From: Lentzea tibetensis
Lineage (GTDB): Bacteria; Actinomycetota; Actinomycetes; Mycobacteriales; Pseudonocardiaceae
Direction: 5' to 3'
Length of the DNA stretch: 64,000 nucleotides
Assembly: GCF_007845675.1 (NCBI RefSeq)
Contig: NZ_VOBR01000038.1
Location: 1 to 64,000, forward strand
Shown: one piece after another, positions 48,485-56,351 of the stretch
How positions within the stretch are numbered: the first letter of the stretch is position 1
Layout of the letters: every line of letters begins with the position of its first letter
Position numbers and translations under genes: made by a program
The notes under the pieces: generated by a model
Told to the model about the DNA's origin: nothing
Seen by the model: the letters and a program-made list of their open reading frames with translations, nothing else
Databases searched by the model: none

Positions 48485-48739
48485 GCCTCCCTGGCCGATA
48501 ACATCTGATCGTAGGTCAGCGGTCAGCCATTACACGTTGGCCGCAGGCTGCAACGTGTTTGGTGGGGGTACGCTTGTTCAGGAGCGCATGCGATCTTGAC
48601 GCGAGCCCGGTTGTCGACGAGGTCGCTGTCCATGGTCGTGTCCATGGAGCACCGCCAGTAGTGCCGACGATGCGACGGTTCGAGGCAGTGTTGTCGTGCC
48701 TTTTCGCTGGTAGCCGCAGTATGTGGTGTGACCTTGAAC
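48485..48739. promoter_or_regulatory. non-coding right arm of the element
   Basis: No gene seen. Features: inverted repeat ACACGTTG/CAACGTGT (48532-48539, 48551-48558) upstream of the cargo gene; a possible minus-strand -10 TACGAT (48508-48513); and the paired TGTCCAT sites at 48627-48633 and 48639-48645 that mirror the left arm. Confidence 0.5.
48627..48645 (+). promoter_or_regulatory. paired TGTCCAT sites, candidate integrase arm sites (right)
   Basis: Two TGTCCAT heptamers with starts 12 bp apart, 94 bp before attR. Same orientation and spacing as the left pair (34512-34530). Confidence 0.45.
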
Positions 48740-48783
48740 ACTCATAATCCGTCAGGTCGTGGGTTCGAGCCCCACCCGCCCCA
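48740..48783 (+). other. attR, 44-bp core repeat
   Basis: Copy of the tRNA 3' end without the acceptor 5' half, D arm or CCA, so it is not a functional tRNA. Marks the right end of the element. Confidence 0.92.
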
Positions 48784-48833
48784 TCCGCTCGTGGGTGGGG
48801 TGTGCTGGCCGAAAGCGCCAGCCGCCTCGCTCC

Positions 48834-49688
48834 TCACCAGCCGCCTTCGAAGGCGGCCAGGAGTGCCGGTTCCGGGTCGGCTGCGGTGGTCGCGTTCGCC
48901 GCAACCACAACGATCACGGCCAGCGACAGCATCGCTGAGAGAACACCGAACGACCTCCACACGCGCCTCGTTCGCCGGTCGGACGAGTTCGTTCTCGAAA
49001 ACCTCTTCCACGACACCGCGGTCATGCCGATGAGGACGATCACCACGATCGCAGCGATCACGGCCATCGCCACGTGATATCGGGCGAAGTCGCTGATCAT
49101 CACGTCGAGGGCAGGCTGGGTTTGGTCACGGGAGTCAGCCAGTCGTCGCCTGACTTGCTCCAGTGTGTCAGCGAGTTCATGGTCGGGTGCGCCGCCTGTC
49201 AGCATCGGAAACAGCGAGGAGTAGGGCGCAACCACACCCTGGACGTTGGCCATCACCGTCGCCAACGAGACCAGCGCGAGCATCGTGACGAGAACGCCGG
49301 TCGACGCGAGAGCGACCCGCTTTCCCGCCCCGAGTCCGTGAGCCCTCAGAAATTCCTTCCAGAGATGAACGCCGAGCGTGACGAGCACGCTCAGCAAGAG
49401 CGCGGCGATCACGGCCTTGGCCAAGTGGTATCGGATCCAGTAATCGACAACCCTCGCCAGGTCTGGGGATAAATCTCGGCCGCCAGAACGCCAATGCTCG
49501 ACGAAGGCTTTGCTGAGGGCTTCGACGAAGTGGCGTTGGTCGGCGAAACCGCCGCCTGACCCGATCGCCGCCAGGTAGCGCGGGGCGACGACGAAGGCGG
49601 CGACGAGGGCAGTGGCGAGAGCGAGGAGCGCAGCGAGTGCGCGGCTGGAGATACCTGCGGATCGCGACAGGTCTACGGGATTGTGCAA
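48834..49688 (-). CDS. four-helix membrane protein
   Basis: 284 residues from TTG 49688, which has GGGGGA upstream. Four transmembrane segments: LAALLALATALVAAFVVAPRYL, LAKAVIAALLLSVLVTLGVHL, VALASTGVLVTMLALVSLATVMA and the pair MAVIAAIVVIVLIGM / VLSAMLSLAVIVVVA. The two halves look related (RYHLAKAVIAALL versus RYHVAMAVIAAIV), suggesting an internal duplication. No family recognised. It lies just outside attR, so it belongs to the chromosome. Confidence 0.6.
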   Translation of the reverse strand: MHNPVDLSRSAGISSRALAALLALATALVAAFVVAPRYLAAIGSGGGFADQRHFVEALSKAFVEHWRSGGRDLSPDLARVVDYWIRYHLAKAVIAALLLSVLVTLGVHLWKEFLRAHGLGAGKRVALASTGVLVTMLALVSLATVMANVQGVVAPYSSLFPMLTGGAPDHELADTLEQVRRRLADSRDQTQPALDVMISDFARYHVAMAVIAAIVVIVLIGMTAVSWKRFSRTNSSDRRTRRVWRSFGVLSAMLSLAVIVVVAANATTAADPEPALLAAFEGGW

Positions 49689-49917
49689 GGAGATCCCCCG
49701 GCTTGATCGAGTGTGTGGACGGCGCCGCTCCCACCCGGATCGCACTCACCACCGCCGAGGTCGGGCGCTTGTTCCACGTTATCGGCCAGGCCGCCGGGAC
49801 AATCCGGAAAGCGCTGCACTGGTCCACTTTCCGCCACCGTCACCACGTCGACGCTGGCCCGCTTGCCCCACCATCGCGCACGTCCAAATGTGCTGGCCCC
49901 CTATTGCCACACCGCAC

Positions 49918-49923
49918 TACCGT
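49918..49923 (+). promoter_or_regulatory. -10 hexamer TACCGT, leaderless start
   Basis: TACCGT ends 6 nt before GTG 49930. The same hexamer and spacing occurs at 25623. Confidence 0.4.
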
Positions 49924-49929
49924 GCCGAT

Positions 49930-50586
49930 GTGGATCTCTTCTCGCGCTCCTGGACAGCACTGCGCACGGCGGTCGCCGAACTCGACGACTCCGACTTCGC
50001 ACAGCCGTCCGGCTGCACCGGCTGGCTCGTGCGGGACCTGGTGTGCCACCTGGTCATCGACGCGCAGGACGTCCTGATCACCCTCGTGACCCCAGCCGAA
50101 ACGGAACCGACCAGGAACGCCGTGACCTACTGGGAAGTCGCCGAAACACCACCAACCGGCGACGACCCGCTCGACGCGCTGATCGTCCGGCTGGCCGCCG
50201 CGTACGAGGAGCCGTGGCTGCTCAAGTTCCACCTGGACGACGTCGGCTCCGCCGCGGGCCGCGCCGCTGAACTCGCCGACCCCGACCTCCGGGTCAGCAC
50301 CCGCGACGTCGTCCTCACCGCGGGCGACTACCTCTCCGCGTACGTCCTGGAGTGGACGCTGCACCACCTCGACCTGATCGCGCACCTCCCGGACGCGCCG
50401 CAACCGCCCGCAGACGGCCTCGCCCGGACGCGCCAGATGCTGGAGGAGATCGCCGGCACCGCGTTCCCCGCGTCGTTCTCCGACTCCGACGCACTGCTGG
50501 TCGGCACCGGACGGCGTGCCCCGACCGCCGCGGAGGAGGCCGAGCTGGGCGAGCTGGCCGTGAAACTCCCTCTCGTTCTCGGGTGA
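49930..50586 (+). CDS. mycothiol-dependent maleylpyruvate isomerase-like protein (TIGR03083 group)
   Basis: 218 residues. The DinB-like four-helix domain begins SWTALRTAVAELDDSDFAQPSGCTGWLVRDLVCHLV, with the conserved T-G-W-x-V-R-D-L-x-x-H of actinobacterial MDMPI N-terminal domains, and a second conserved helix DYLSAYVLEWTLHHLDLIAHL. These proteins depend on or mimic mycothiol-using isomerases. GTG 49930 is chosen because a -10 box stands at leaderless distance; ATG 49888 gives 14 more residues. Confidence 0.72.
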   Translation: MDLFSRSWTALRTAVAELDDSDFAQPSGCTGWLVRDLVCHLVIDAQDVLITLVTPAETEPTRNAVTYWEVAETPPTGDDPLDALIVRLAAAYEEPWLLKFHLDDVGSAAGRAAELADPDLRVSTRDVVLTAGDYLSAYVLEWTLHHLDLIAHLPDAPQPPADGLARTRQMLEEIAGTAFPASFSDSDALLVGTGRRAPTAAEEAELGELAVKLPLVLG

Positions 50587-50644
50587 TCACCCTGCTTGAG
50601 GCGTTCTGGCCCGCGCTGGTCCCGGCTGGTTGATGATGTTGGTC

Positions 50645-50986
50645 ATGAACATCGACTCAGTGTTCGTGCGCCTGCGCGTGGACGACCTCGACGCGGCAGT
50701 GGTCTTCTACGAACGGATCACTGGAGAAACCGCGGCACGCTTCGCGTTCGCTGACGTGAGTCTCGCGCGAATCGGTCCGTTCCTCTTGTTCAGCGGATCC
50801 GACGAGGCGGTCCGTCGAGTGGCCGGCGTGGCGGCCACGTTGTCCGTCGCGGACCTAGACGTGGCCGTGAAGGAAGCGATCGAGGCCGGGGCTGAGGTGG
50901 TGATGCCCGCAGTGCCGACGCCGAACGGACGTCGTGCGGTGGTGCGTCATCCGCACGGTGGCGTGTTCGAGTACGTCGGCCCCTGA
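50645..50986 (+). CDS. VOC family (glyoxalase/bleomycin resistance-like) protein
   Basis: 113 residues. One vicinal-oxygen-chelate domain of beta-alpha-beta-beta-beta units: FVRLRVDDLDAAVVFYERITG, PFLLFSGSDEAVRRVAG, ATLSVADLDVAVKEAIEAGAEVVMPAVPTPNGRRAVVRHPHGGVFEYVGP. No complete metal-ligand set (H...E) is obvious apart from the final E, so the activity is unknown. ATG 50645 is the last of several in-frame start choices. Confidence 0.75.
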   Translation: MNIDSVFVRLRVDDLDAAVVFYERITGETAARFAFADVSLARIGPFLLFSGSDEAVRRVAGVAATLSVADLDVAVKEAIEAGAEVVMPAVPTPNGRRAVVRHPHGGVFEYVGP

Positions 50987-50989
50987 GGG

Positions 50990-51916
50990 TCAACCGCGGT
51001 GCATGTCCCAGTGCTGGCGCATCCAGCCGATCTGCCCGCGGGTCAGGTCCGTCTCCAGTCGTTTGCCGTGCAGCCGCGCGTACTCCTCGAACGTCCTGAC
51101 CGCCTCGCTCACGTCGATCAGCAGGTCCACGGGGTGAACGGCGATGTGGCCGACGTCGAAGAGGCGGTGGATGTCGCGGCGCATCAGCAAGCCGCCGTCG
51201 TCGTGGTGCACACCAGTCGCCGCATAGCTGTAGAGGTGTGCGGCTTCCAGAGCTTCCTTGGGCGCGGTACCGGTGAACGCGCAGGTGTTGTCGTATCGGG
51301 CGAGAAGTCGGCCACGAAAGCCTTCCTGGCCGAGCCGAGTGCGGACGTATGACTGGCGATGTCCGTTGGTGTACTCGACAGCGGCCGATATCGGAGCGAG
51401 TCGCGGGCTCAACGGTTCCGATTCGACAGCGGCACTGAACCGCTCGTAGTCGAGTTGCCGCATGCTGAGCTGGGACTTCGGGCGGAAGCACAGGTCACGC
51501 AGCTGCGCGCCGGTGAGCCGGCCGTTCAGGTCGAGCCACCCCGCTTCGTGGCGGGTTCGATAGGTGTCGACTTCTTCGGTGCGCGTCACGGCTTCGTCGA
51601 ACAGGTGCTCGCACTTGTAGCACTTGTACCGAGGCAACTTCTTGGCGCGCGGTTTGATGCCCGCTTTGCCGCACCTCGGACATCGGTGCAGTTCCTTGGG
51701 CTCCTGACCGCGGTCGATGTGCTCGATCACGGACGCACCGAGCAGGATTTCCTTGTTCCACATGACGATGACGTCGCCCGGCTTGGGCAGCGCGTGGTTG
51801 GGAACTGTGTTGTCCCAGCTGTAGTGCGCTTTCGGATCGTCGTCGTACCCGTCGTTGCCACCGTGCTCGCGGTCGTTTCCGGCTGCGAGCATCAACCAAG
51901 CGGTGAAGTTCCCCAA
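50990..51916 (-). CDS. HNH_2-type endonuclease with N-terminal recognition and zinc-ribbon domains
   Basis: 308 residues. The N-terminal region (AWLMLAAGNDREHGGNDGYDD...YSWDNTVPNHALPKPGDVIVMWNKEILLGASVIEHI) resembles PUA/EVE-like modified-base readers of type IV restriction enzymes. A zinc ribbon follows (HRCPRCGKAGI, YKCYKCEHLFD). The C-terminal HNH_2 nuclease has CAFTGTAPKEALEAAHLYSYAATGVHHDDGGLLMRRDIHRLFD. TTG 51916 has GGAGACG upstream. Modification-dependent cleavage is inference; it could also be a generic HNH nuclease. Its N-terminus overlaps the DUF5655-like frame. Confidence 0.68.
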   Translation of the reverse strand: MGNFTAWLMLAAGNDREHGGNDGYDDDPKAHYSWDNTVPNHALPKPGDVIVMWNKEILLGASVIEHIDRGQEPKELHRCPRCGKAGIKPRAKKLPRYKCYKCEHLFDEAVTRTEEVDTYRTRHEAGWLDLNGRLTGAQLRDLCFRPKSQLSMRQLDYERFSAAVESEPLSPRLAPISAAVEYTNGHRQSYVRTRLGQEGFRGRLLARYDNTCAFTGTAPKEALEAAHLYSYAATGVHHDDGGLLMRRDIHRLFDVGHIAVHPVDLLIDVSEAVRTFEEYARLHGKRLETDLTRGQIGWMRQHWDMHRG

Positions 51917-52386
51917 GACGTCTCCATGTTTTGTTTCACTCCATGGAGAGATCGCAATTTCACTCGAACGTGTTTCAGGTGGTCGATAGCCGGTCGGCGA
52001 TGACGTCGGTCCAGTGGCGAAACCGCTGATACGCGTTCCACCGGGAGGAACACGGTGCGACCGTCGCGGAGGCGCAGTTGAGGATGCCCCAGTGCTTCGG
52101 GGTCGGCATCGCGGATGTCGCGCCAGTGCTCGAGTCCGCTGAACCGGACCCGTGCGACGCAGACCAGGCGGGTCTTCTGCGGGATGACCTGAACATCGCC
52201 GAGTGCGTGGAGCAGCGTCACGTACCTGCGTGCCAGGTCGAGTACCTGCTGGTCGGCGTTGGCGAACAGGTTCTCGAGCGAGAACTGGCCGCAGGAGTGC
52301 CACAGGTTGCGGCTGACCAACCTGGCGCTGCACCGGGGGCAGATCCAGAGCTCGGGTAGTTCCCGCTCAGCCGGAGTGTCGTCCAT
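51892..52386 (-). CDS. DUF5655-like protein (C-terminus uncertain)
   Basis: 164 residues. The zinc-knuckle start ELWICPRCSARLVSRNLWHSCGQFSLENLFANAD and the following helix with DVQVIPQKTRLVCVARVRFSGL are typical of DUF5655. The C-terminal third (from about residue 95) does not follow the family consensus, and a neighbouring frame there looks equally good, so a frameshift or fusion is possible. It overlaps the HNH_2 gene by 25 bp. Confidence 0.5.
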   Translation of the reverse strand: MDDTPAERELPELWICPRCSARLVSRNLWHSCGQFSLENLFANADQQVLDLARRYVTLLHALGDVQVIPQKTRLVCVARVRFSGLEHWRDIRDADPEALGHPQLRLRDGRTVFLPVERVSAVSPLDRRHRRPAIDHLKHVRVKLRSLHGVKQNMETSWGTSPLG

Positions 52387-52512
52387 CCCGCCTCCACGGG
52401 CCGACGGCGGGCACCGTTCCGTCCGCCCGATGTCAGCGTAGATCTGCGGAGGTGAGTCGGTAGACGCGCGACGCGGCGGTTTCTGTCAGAGGGCGCGACT
52501 ACTGTGGGGCGC

Positions 52513-53376
52513 GTGCGAGTGGCGACCTGGAACGTGAACTCGGTCAAGCAGCGCGTGCCGCGGTTCCTGCCGTGGCTGGACCAGCGCCGGCCGGACGTCG
52601 TCTGCCTGCAGGAGACCAAGCTCGCCGACGACGCCTTCACCGCGTTGCTCGGCGGCGAGCTCTCCCAGCGCGGGTACGAGGTGGCCCTGTCCGGTGAGGT
52701 GCAGTGGAACGGCGTCGCGATCCTGTCCAAGGTGGGCCTCGACGACGTCGTGGTCGGGCTCGAGGACGGGCCCGGCTTCCCGCATCAGGAGGCACGGGCG
52801 GTGGCCGCGACGTGCGGCGGCGTTCGAGTGCACTCCGTGTACGTGCCGAACGGGCGGACGCCGGACTCCGACCACTACCAGTACAAGCTGGCGTGGCTCG
52901 CCGCGCTCAGGAACGTCGTCCGCAACGGGCCCGAAGCCGCGGTCGTCTGCGGCGACGTGAACATCGCCCCGACGGACGCGGACGTGTTCGACCCGGACGC
53001 CTACGTCGGCCAGACCCACGTGACCCCGCCGGAACGCGCGGCGCTCGCCGAGCTGCAGGCGGTCGGGCTGCGGGACGTGGTGCGCGACCGGTGGCCGGAC
53101 GAGCGCGTCTTCACCTACTGGGACTACCGCGCGGGCATGTTCCACCGCGACCTCGGCATGCGGATCGACCTCGTGCTGGCGTCGAACCCGGTGGCGGAAC
53201 GGGTCAAGGCGGCCTGGGTGGATCGGCTCGCGCGCAAGGGATCCGGGCCCAGCGACCACGCGCCGGTGATCGTCGACCTCGACGAGGCGCCGGACGGGGA
53301 CATCGGGCCCGTCGTGCCGCCGCCGAGTGCGCCCGCGACGAAGCGGGGTTCGGCGAAGTTGCCGCAGTCGCGCTGA
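52513..53376 (+). CDS. xthA: exodeoxyribonuclease III (AP endonuclease)
   Basis: 287 residues. EEP-fold nuclease with the N-terminal RVATWNVNSVKQRVPRFLPWLDQRRPDVVCLQETK (E-metal ligand), CGDVNIAPTDADV, LGMRIDLVLASN and the terminal GPSDHAPVIVDLD. It repairs abasic sites and trims 3' ends. GTG 52513 gives the canonical RVATWN start and has a leaderless TACTGT (52500-52505) upstream; GTG 52504 would add three residues. The C-terminus has a Pro-rich tail. Confidence 0.92.
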   Translation: MRVATWNVNSVKQRVPRFLPWLDQRRPDVVCLQETKLADDAFTALLGGELSQRGYEVALSGEVQWNGVAILSKVGLDDVVVGLEDGPGFPHQEARAVAATCGGVRVHSVYVPNGRTPDSDHYQYKLAWLAALRNVVRNGPEAAVVCGDVNIAPTDADVFDPDAYVGQTHVTPPERAALAELQAVGLRDVVRDRWPDERVFTYWDYRAGMFHRDLGMRIDLVLASNPVAERVKAAWVDRLARKGSGPSDHAPVIVDLDEAPDGDIGPVVPPPSAPATKRGSAKLPQSR

Positions 53377-53385
53377 GATCGTGCC

Positions 53386-53391
53386 TAACCT
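53386..53391 (+). promoter_or_regulatory. -10 hexamer TAACCT, leaderless start
   Basis: TAACCT ends 6 nt before GTG 53398, so the ScoMcrA-like gene has its own promoter in the 21 bp after xthA. No clear -35. Confidence 0.4.
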
Positions 53392-53397
53392 GATCGA

Positions 53398-54399
53398 GTG
53401 ACCTTCGCGGACGTGACCAGGCAAGCCATCCTGAGTGCGATCAAGGAGTACGACGCCAGCGGCGGGGAGCAGTTCCTCGATCAGCACGGATATCGCAGGG
53501 CGCGCAACTACTTCCTGGTGCACAACGGCCGGGAGTACGACTCGAAGGCGATCGTTGGCGTCGCGCACGGTTATCTGCCTGGGCGGTCGCCGCTGCGCGC
53601 CGACGAGTTCTCGGGTGGCCTGGCCACCGTTGTGCCCCTGCTGCACGATCGAGGCTTCGAGATTCGCGAGATCGGTGCGAACCAGAATCCGTCGTGGTTG
53701 GAAGCGGAACTCGTCCTCGTCTGCGAGCAGCTCGTGCTCAACAACTGGAAGCCGTTTCGCGCTGGGGACAGCAGGCGAGACGACCTGTCCCGCTTGCTGC
53801 AGGCACTCCCGCTGCACCCGCTGGAGGACCGCGGCCGGACCTTCCGCAGCCCCGACTCGGTCAAGCGCAAGATGGACAACATCGCGACGAGTCATCCCGA
53901 CTACGAGGGCACGCGGACACGGGGCGGCAAGCTCGACATGGAAGTCCTTCACGCATTTCTCGAGCGTCCCGAGGAGATGCGGCTGGAAGCGGAGGCGATC
54001 CGGCGCGGCGTCGAGTCCGGTGAGTTGGTCGAGCTGCGGCCGATCCCGGACCTGGACGAGATGGACGCCGCCGAGGAAGGCCGCATACTGCTGCGCCGGC
54101 ACCTCGCGCGAGAGCGGAACCCGAAGCTGCGCAAGCAGAAGATCAGGTCGGTGCTGCGCAGGCACGGCTGCCTCGAATGCGAGGTCTGCGACTTCGACTT
54201 CGAGAGGGTGTACGGCGAGCGCGGCGCGAGCTACGCCGAATGTCACCACGTCACGCCGCTGCACGTCTCCGGGACGGTCCGCACGACCCTCGACGACCTC
54301 GCGATCCTGTGCGCCAACTGCCACCGGATGATCCACCGCGGCACGACCTGGCTCACCCCGCCCGAGCTGCGTGAACTGGTCGTGCAGCGCAGGAGCTGA
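53398..54399 (+). CDS. ScoMcrA-like HNH endonuclease (putative type IV restriction enzyme)
   Basis: 333 residues. The N-terminal head domain (AILSAIKEYDASGGEQFLDQHGYRRARNYFLVHNGREYDSKAIVGVAHGYLPG) is the one found at the start of Streptomyces coelicolor McrA, an enzyme cutting methylated and phosphorothioate DNA. A middle R-S-P-D-S-V-K-R-K-M-D-N-I domain follows. The C-terminal HNH has CEVCDFDFERVYGERGASYAECHHVTPLH and ILCANCHRMIHR, with four zinc cysteines and catalytic His. ScoMcrA's SRA and sulfur-binding domains seem missing, so target choice may differ. Confidence 0.78.
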   Translation: MTFADVTRQAILSAIKEYDASGGEQFLDQHGYRRARNYFLVHNGREYDSKAIVGVAHGYLPGRSPLRADEFSGGLATVVPLLHDRGFEIREIGANQNPSWLEAELVLVCEQLVLNNWKPFRAGDSRRDDLSRLLQALPLHPLEDRGRTFRSPDSVKRKMDNIATSHPDYEGTRTRGGKLDMEVLHAFLERPEEMRLEAEAIRRGVESGELVELRPIPDLDEMDAAEEGRILLRRHLARERNPKLRKQKIRSVLRRHGCLECEVCDFDFERVYGERGASYAECHHVTPLHVSGTVRTTLDDLAILCANCHRMIHRGTTWLTPPELRELVVQRRS

Positions 54400-54517
54400 C
54401 GAGAACCAGCAGGGCTGAAGCCGCCTGAAAGAACTAGCGCTATCGGGTGACGTCGTTTGGATCCGACGTATCTGACACACCACTGCGCACATCCTCGAAG
54501 CAGGGGAGGAGTGCGCG

Positions 54518-55048
54518 GTGGCCGGTTTCTACATGCGGGACGGGAAGGCGATCACACCGAGCAGGGGCGGGAGGTCGATCGTGGTGGCGGCGGTGCTCGC
54601 CGGGATGGCGGCGACGAGCACCGCTGGTTTTCGGGACGACGGTGACCGGGAGTGGGGACAGCTGGACCTCACCCACCAGGTCGTGAAGACGAGTGCGCCC
54701 TGCTACGCCAACTCGTCGGGTGAGGTGCGCGAGTTCCTGCTGCACACGCCGTGCCAGCAGCTCGACCGCAGTCTGCTGACGCTGAGCGACGGCCGGGGCA
54801 ACGAGTTCGCCGTGTCGGTGGCGTGGGTGCGCATGGCGAGCACGGACAACGCGCACGAGTTGGAGACGCGGGCGGACAAGGGTGCGGTGCTGCCGTTGGA
54901 CGGGATGAAGTGCAACGGTGGGCCGAAGGACTCGCGGCAGCAAGGGGACGTCGTGGTGATCGCGGAAGCTGCGACGATCACGGGAAAGCCTGACGTGCAG
55001 ACGCTGAGGAACGCGGTTGCGACGGCTACGGAGTTGCCGCCGCCATAG
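54518..55048 (+). CDS. exported hypothetical protein
   Basis: 176 residues. A short N-terminal segment with a hydrophobic stretch (SIVVAAVLAGMAATSTAGF) may be a signal anchor; the rest is a globular extracytoplasmic domain with two cysteines (APCYANSSGE, HTPCQQLD) that may form a disulfide, and a third in GMKCNGGP. GTG 54518 has GGGGAGGAG upstream. No family recognised. Convergent with the sensor kinase gene. Confidence 0.55.
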   Translation: MAGFYMRDGKAITPSRGGRSIVVAAVLAGMAATSTAGFRDDGDREWGQLDLTHQVVKTSAPCYANSSGEVREFLLHTPCQQLDRSLLTLSDGRGNEFAVSVAWVRMASTDNAHELETRADKGAVLPLDGMKCNGGPKDSRQQGDVVVIAEAATITGKPDVQTLRNAVATATELPPP

Positions 55049-55052
55049 CAAA

Positions 55053-56351
55053 TCAGCGGAAGGTCACGGTGAAAGCGGCTCCTCCTTCGGGAGCCGGGCC
55101 CGCGGTGATCGTGCCGCCCATCCGCGTCACCAGGCCGTGCACCAGAGCCAGGCCGACGCCGGTGCCGACCGGGCGCGACGACTGGTAGCGCGAGTGCAGC
55201 ACGCCGCGGTCGAACGCCACCGCGTAGTCGTCCGGTGCCAGGCCGGGGCCGCCGTCGCGCACCTGCAGCACGGAGCCCAATGAGAGCACGACCGGGCGGC
55301 CGGGCGGTGTGACGCGCAGGGCGTTCTCCAGCAGGCCGTCGATCACCTGGCGCAGGCGGCGGGCGTCGGCGACGACAACCACCGGAGCAGGGGAAACCTC
55401 GAGGCTGAATGAGACGCCGCGCGCGTGGCAGCGGGCGTGCCACACCTCGGACGCCGCGCGCACGACCGGCACCAGGTCCACCGACGCCATGTCCAGCTTG
55501 AAGTCGTCGGCGCCCAGGCGGGCCAGGTCCAGCAGGTCGGTCACCAGGCGGTCGAGGCGGCGTGCCTCGTCCAGCACGACGCGGCCCACCGGGGCCACCT
55601 CGGGGCCGGTCACCACGCCGTCGGCCAGTGACTCGGCGAAGCCGGTCACGGCGGTCAGCGGCGTGCGGAGCTCGTGTGAGACGGACAGCAGGAAGTCGCG
55701 TTGGCGGGACTCGCTGCGCTGCAACGCATCCGCCAGTCCGTTCACGGCGCCGGCCACCTCGGCGAGCTCGGCGGGGCCGGTCACCGGGACGCGCAGGTCG
55801 CGGCGGCCGTCGCTCATGGCGTGGGCGACGGACGCGACGCGGCGCAGCGGGCGAGACAGCACGGTGCCCAGTGCCAGGCCGGCCAGTGCGGCGACGACGA
55901 GGCCGATGCCCAGTGCGAACAGGATGTTGCGCACCAGTTTGCGGCCGTTGCCCGCGTTCTCGGGTTCCTGCACCAGTGCGAAACCGCCCTTGCCCGCGGG
56001 GCGCGCCTCGACGAGGAAGCGGCCGCTCGCGTCGGACACCGACGCGCCGGAAGCAACCCGGGAAGCGTTGACGTCACGGGCGGCGCGCACGGCGGCCTGG
56101 TCGGCGCCGGAGACCACGCCGGAACCGGACACCTCGACGATCGCGATTCCCTGGCCCTGCAACACTTCCACGAGTCGCCGCCGGTCGGCGCCCAGCTGTT
56201 CGGCGACGACGTCCGCCTGGTCCGACAGCATCTCCCTGCTCACGTCGCGCGACGTGGACAGCACGAGCCTGGTCGACACGAATGCCGCGACGAAGACGGC
56301 CACGGCCGCGACGGCGAGGCACAGCACGGCTATCCGTGCCGCGAGGCTCAC
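55053..56351 (-). CDS. sensor histidine kinase
   Basis: 432 residues. Two transmembrane helices (about 6-27 and 143-164) frame a short extracytoplasmic sensor of about 115 residues. A HAMP (PLRRVASVAHAMSDGRRDL), a HisKA domain with the phospho-acceptor His in SVSHELRTPL, then HATPase with N box LLENALR, and G1/G2 DGGPGLAPDD and GVGLALVHGLV. It pairs with the response regulator, whose stop overlaps its start (ATGA). The stimulus is unknown; the upstream secreted and lipid-anchored proteins may be part of sensing. Confidence 0.88.
   Translation of the reverse strand: MSLAARIAVLCLAVAAVAVFVAAFVSTRLVLSTSRDVSREMLSDQADVVAEQLGADRRRLVEVLQGQGIAIVEVSGSGVVSGADQAAVRAARDVNASRVASGASVSDASGRFLVEARPAGKGGFALVQEPENAGNGRKLVRNILFALGIGLVVAALAGLALGTVLSRPLRRVASVAHAMSDGRRDLRVPVTGPAELAEVAGAVNGLADALQRSESRQRDFLLSVSHELRTPLTAVTGFAESLADGVVTGPEVAPVGRVVLDEARRLDRLVTDLLDLARLGADDFKLDMASVDLVPVVRAASEVWHARCHARGVSFSLEVSPAPVVVVADARRLRQVIDGLLENALRVTPPGRPVVLSLGSVLQVRDGGPGLAPDDYAVAFDRGVLHSRYQSSRPVGTGVGLALVHGLVTRMGGTITAGPAPEGGAAFTVTFR

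Larger units (their letters stand above)
34418..48783. mobile_element. AICE-type integrative and conjugative element (14,322 bp plus second att copy)
   Basis: Bounded by a 44-bp perfect direct repeat formed from a tRNA 3' end. Contents follow the actinomycete integrative and conjugative element plan: tyrosine integrase next to attL, Xis-like protein, TraB/FtsK-type single-protein DNA translocase with adjacent repeats, Wbl and HTH regulators, and a Nudix hydrolase. No RepSA, RepAM or primase-polymerase replication gene is recognised, so either a replication protein is unrecognised or the element excises without replicating. Cargo: a secreted S1 protease and a low-GC 644-residue protein near attR. 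Confidence 0.92.

Noticed and set aside
48740-48783. A second tRNA gene at attR
   Set aside because: Only the 3' 44 bp are present; the acceptor 5' strand, D arm and encoded CCA are missing.
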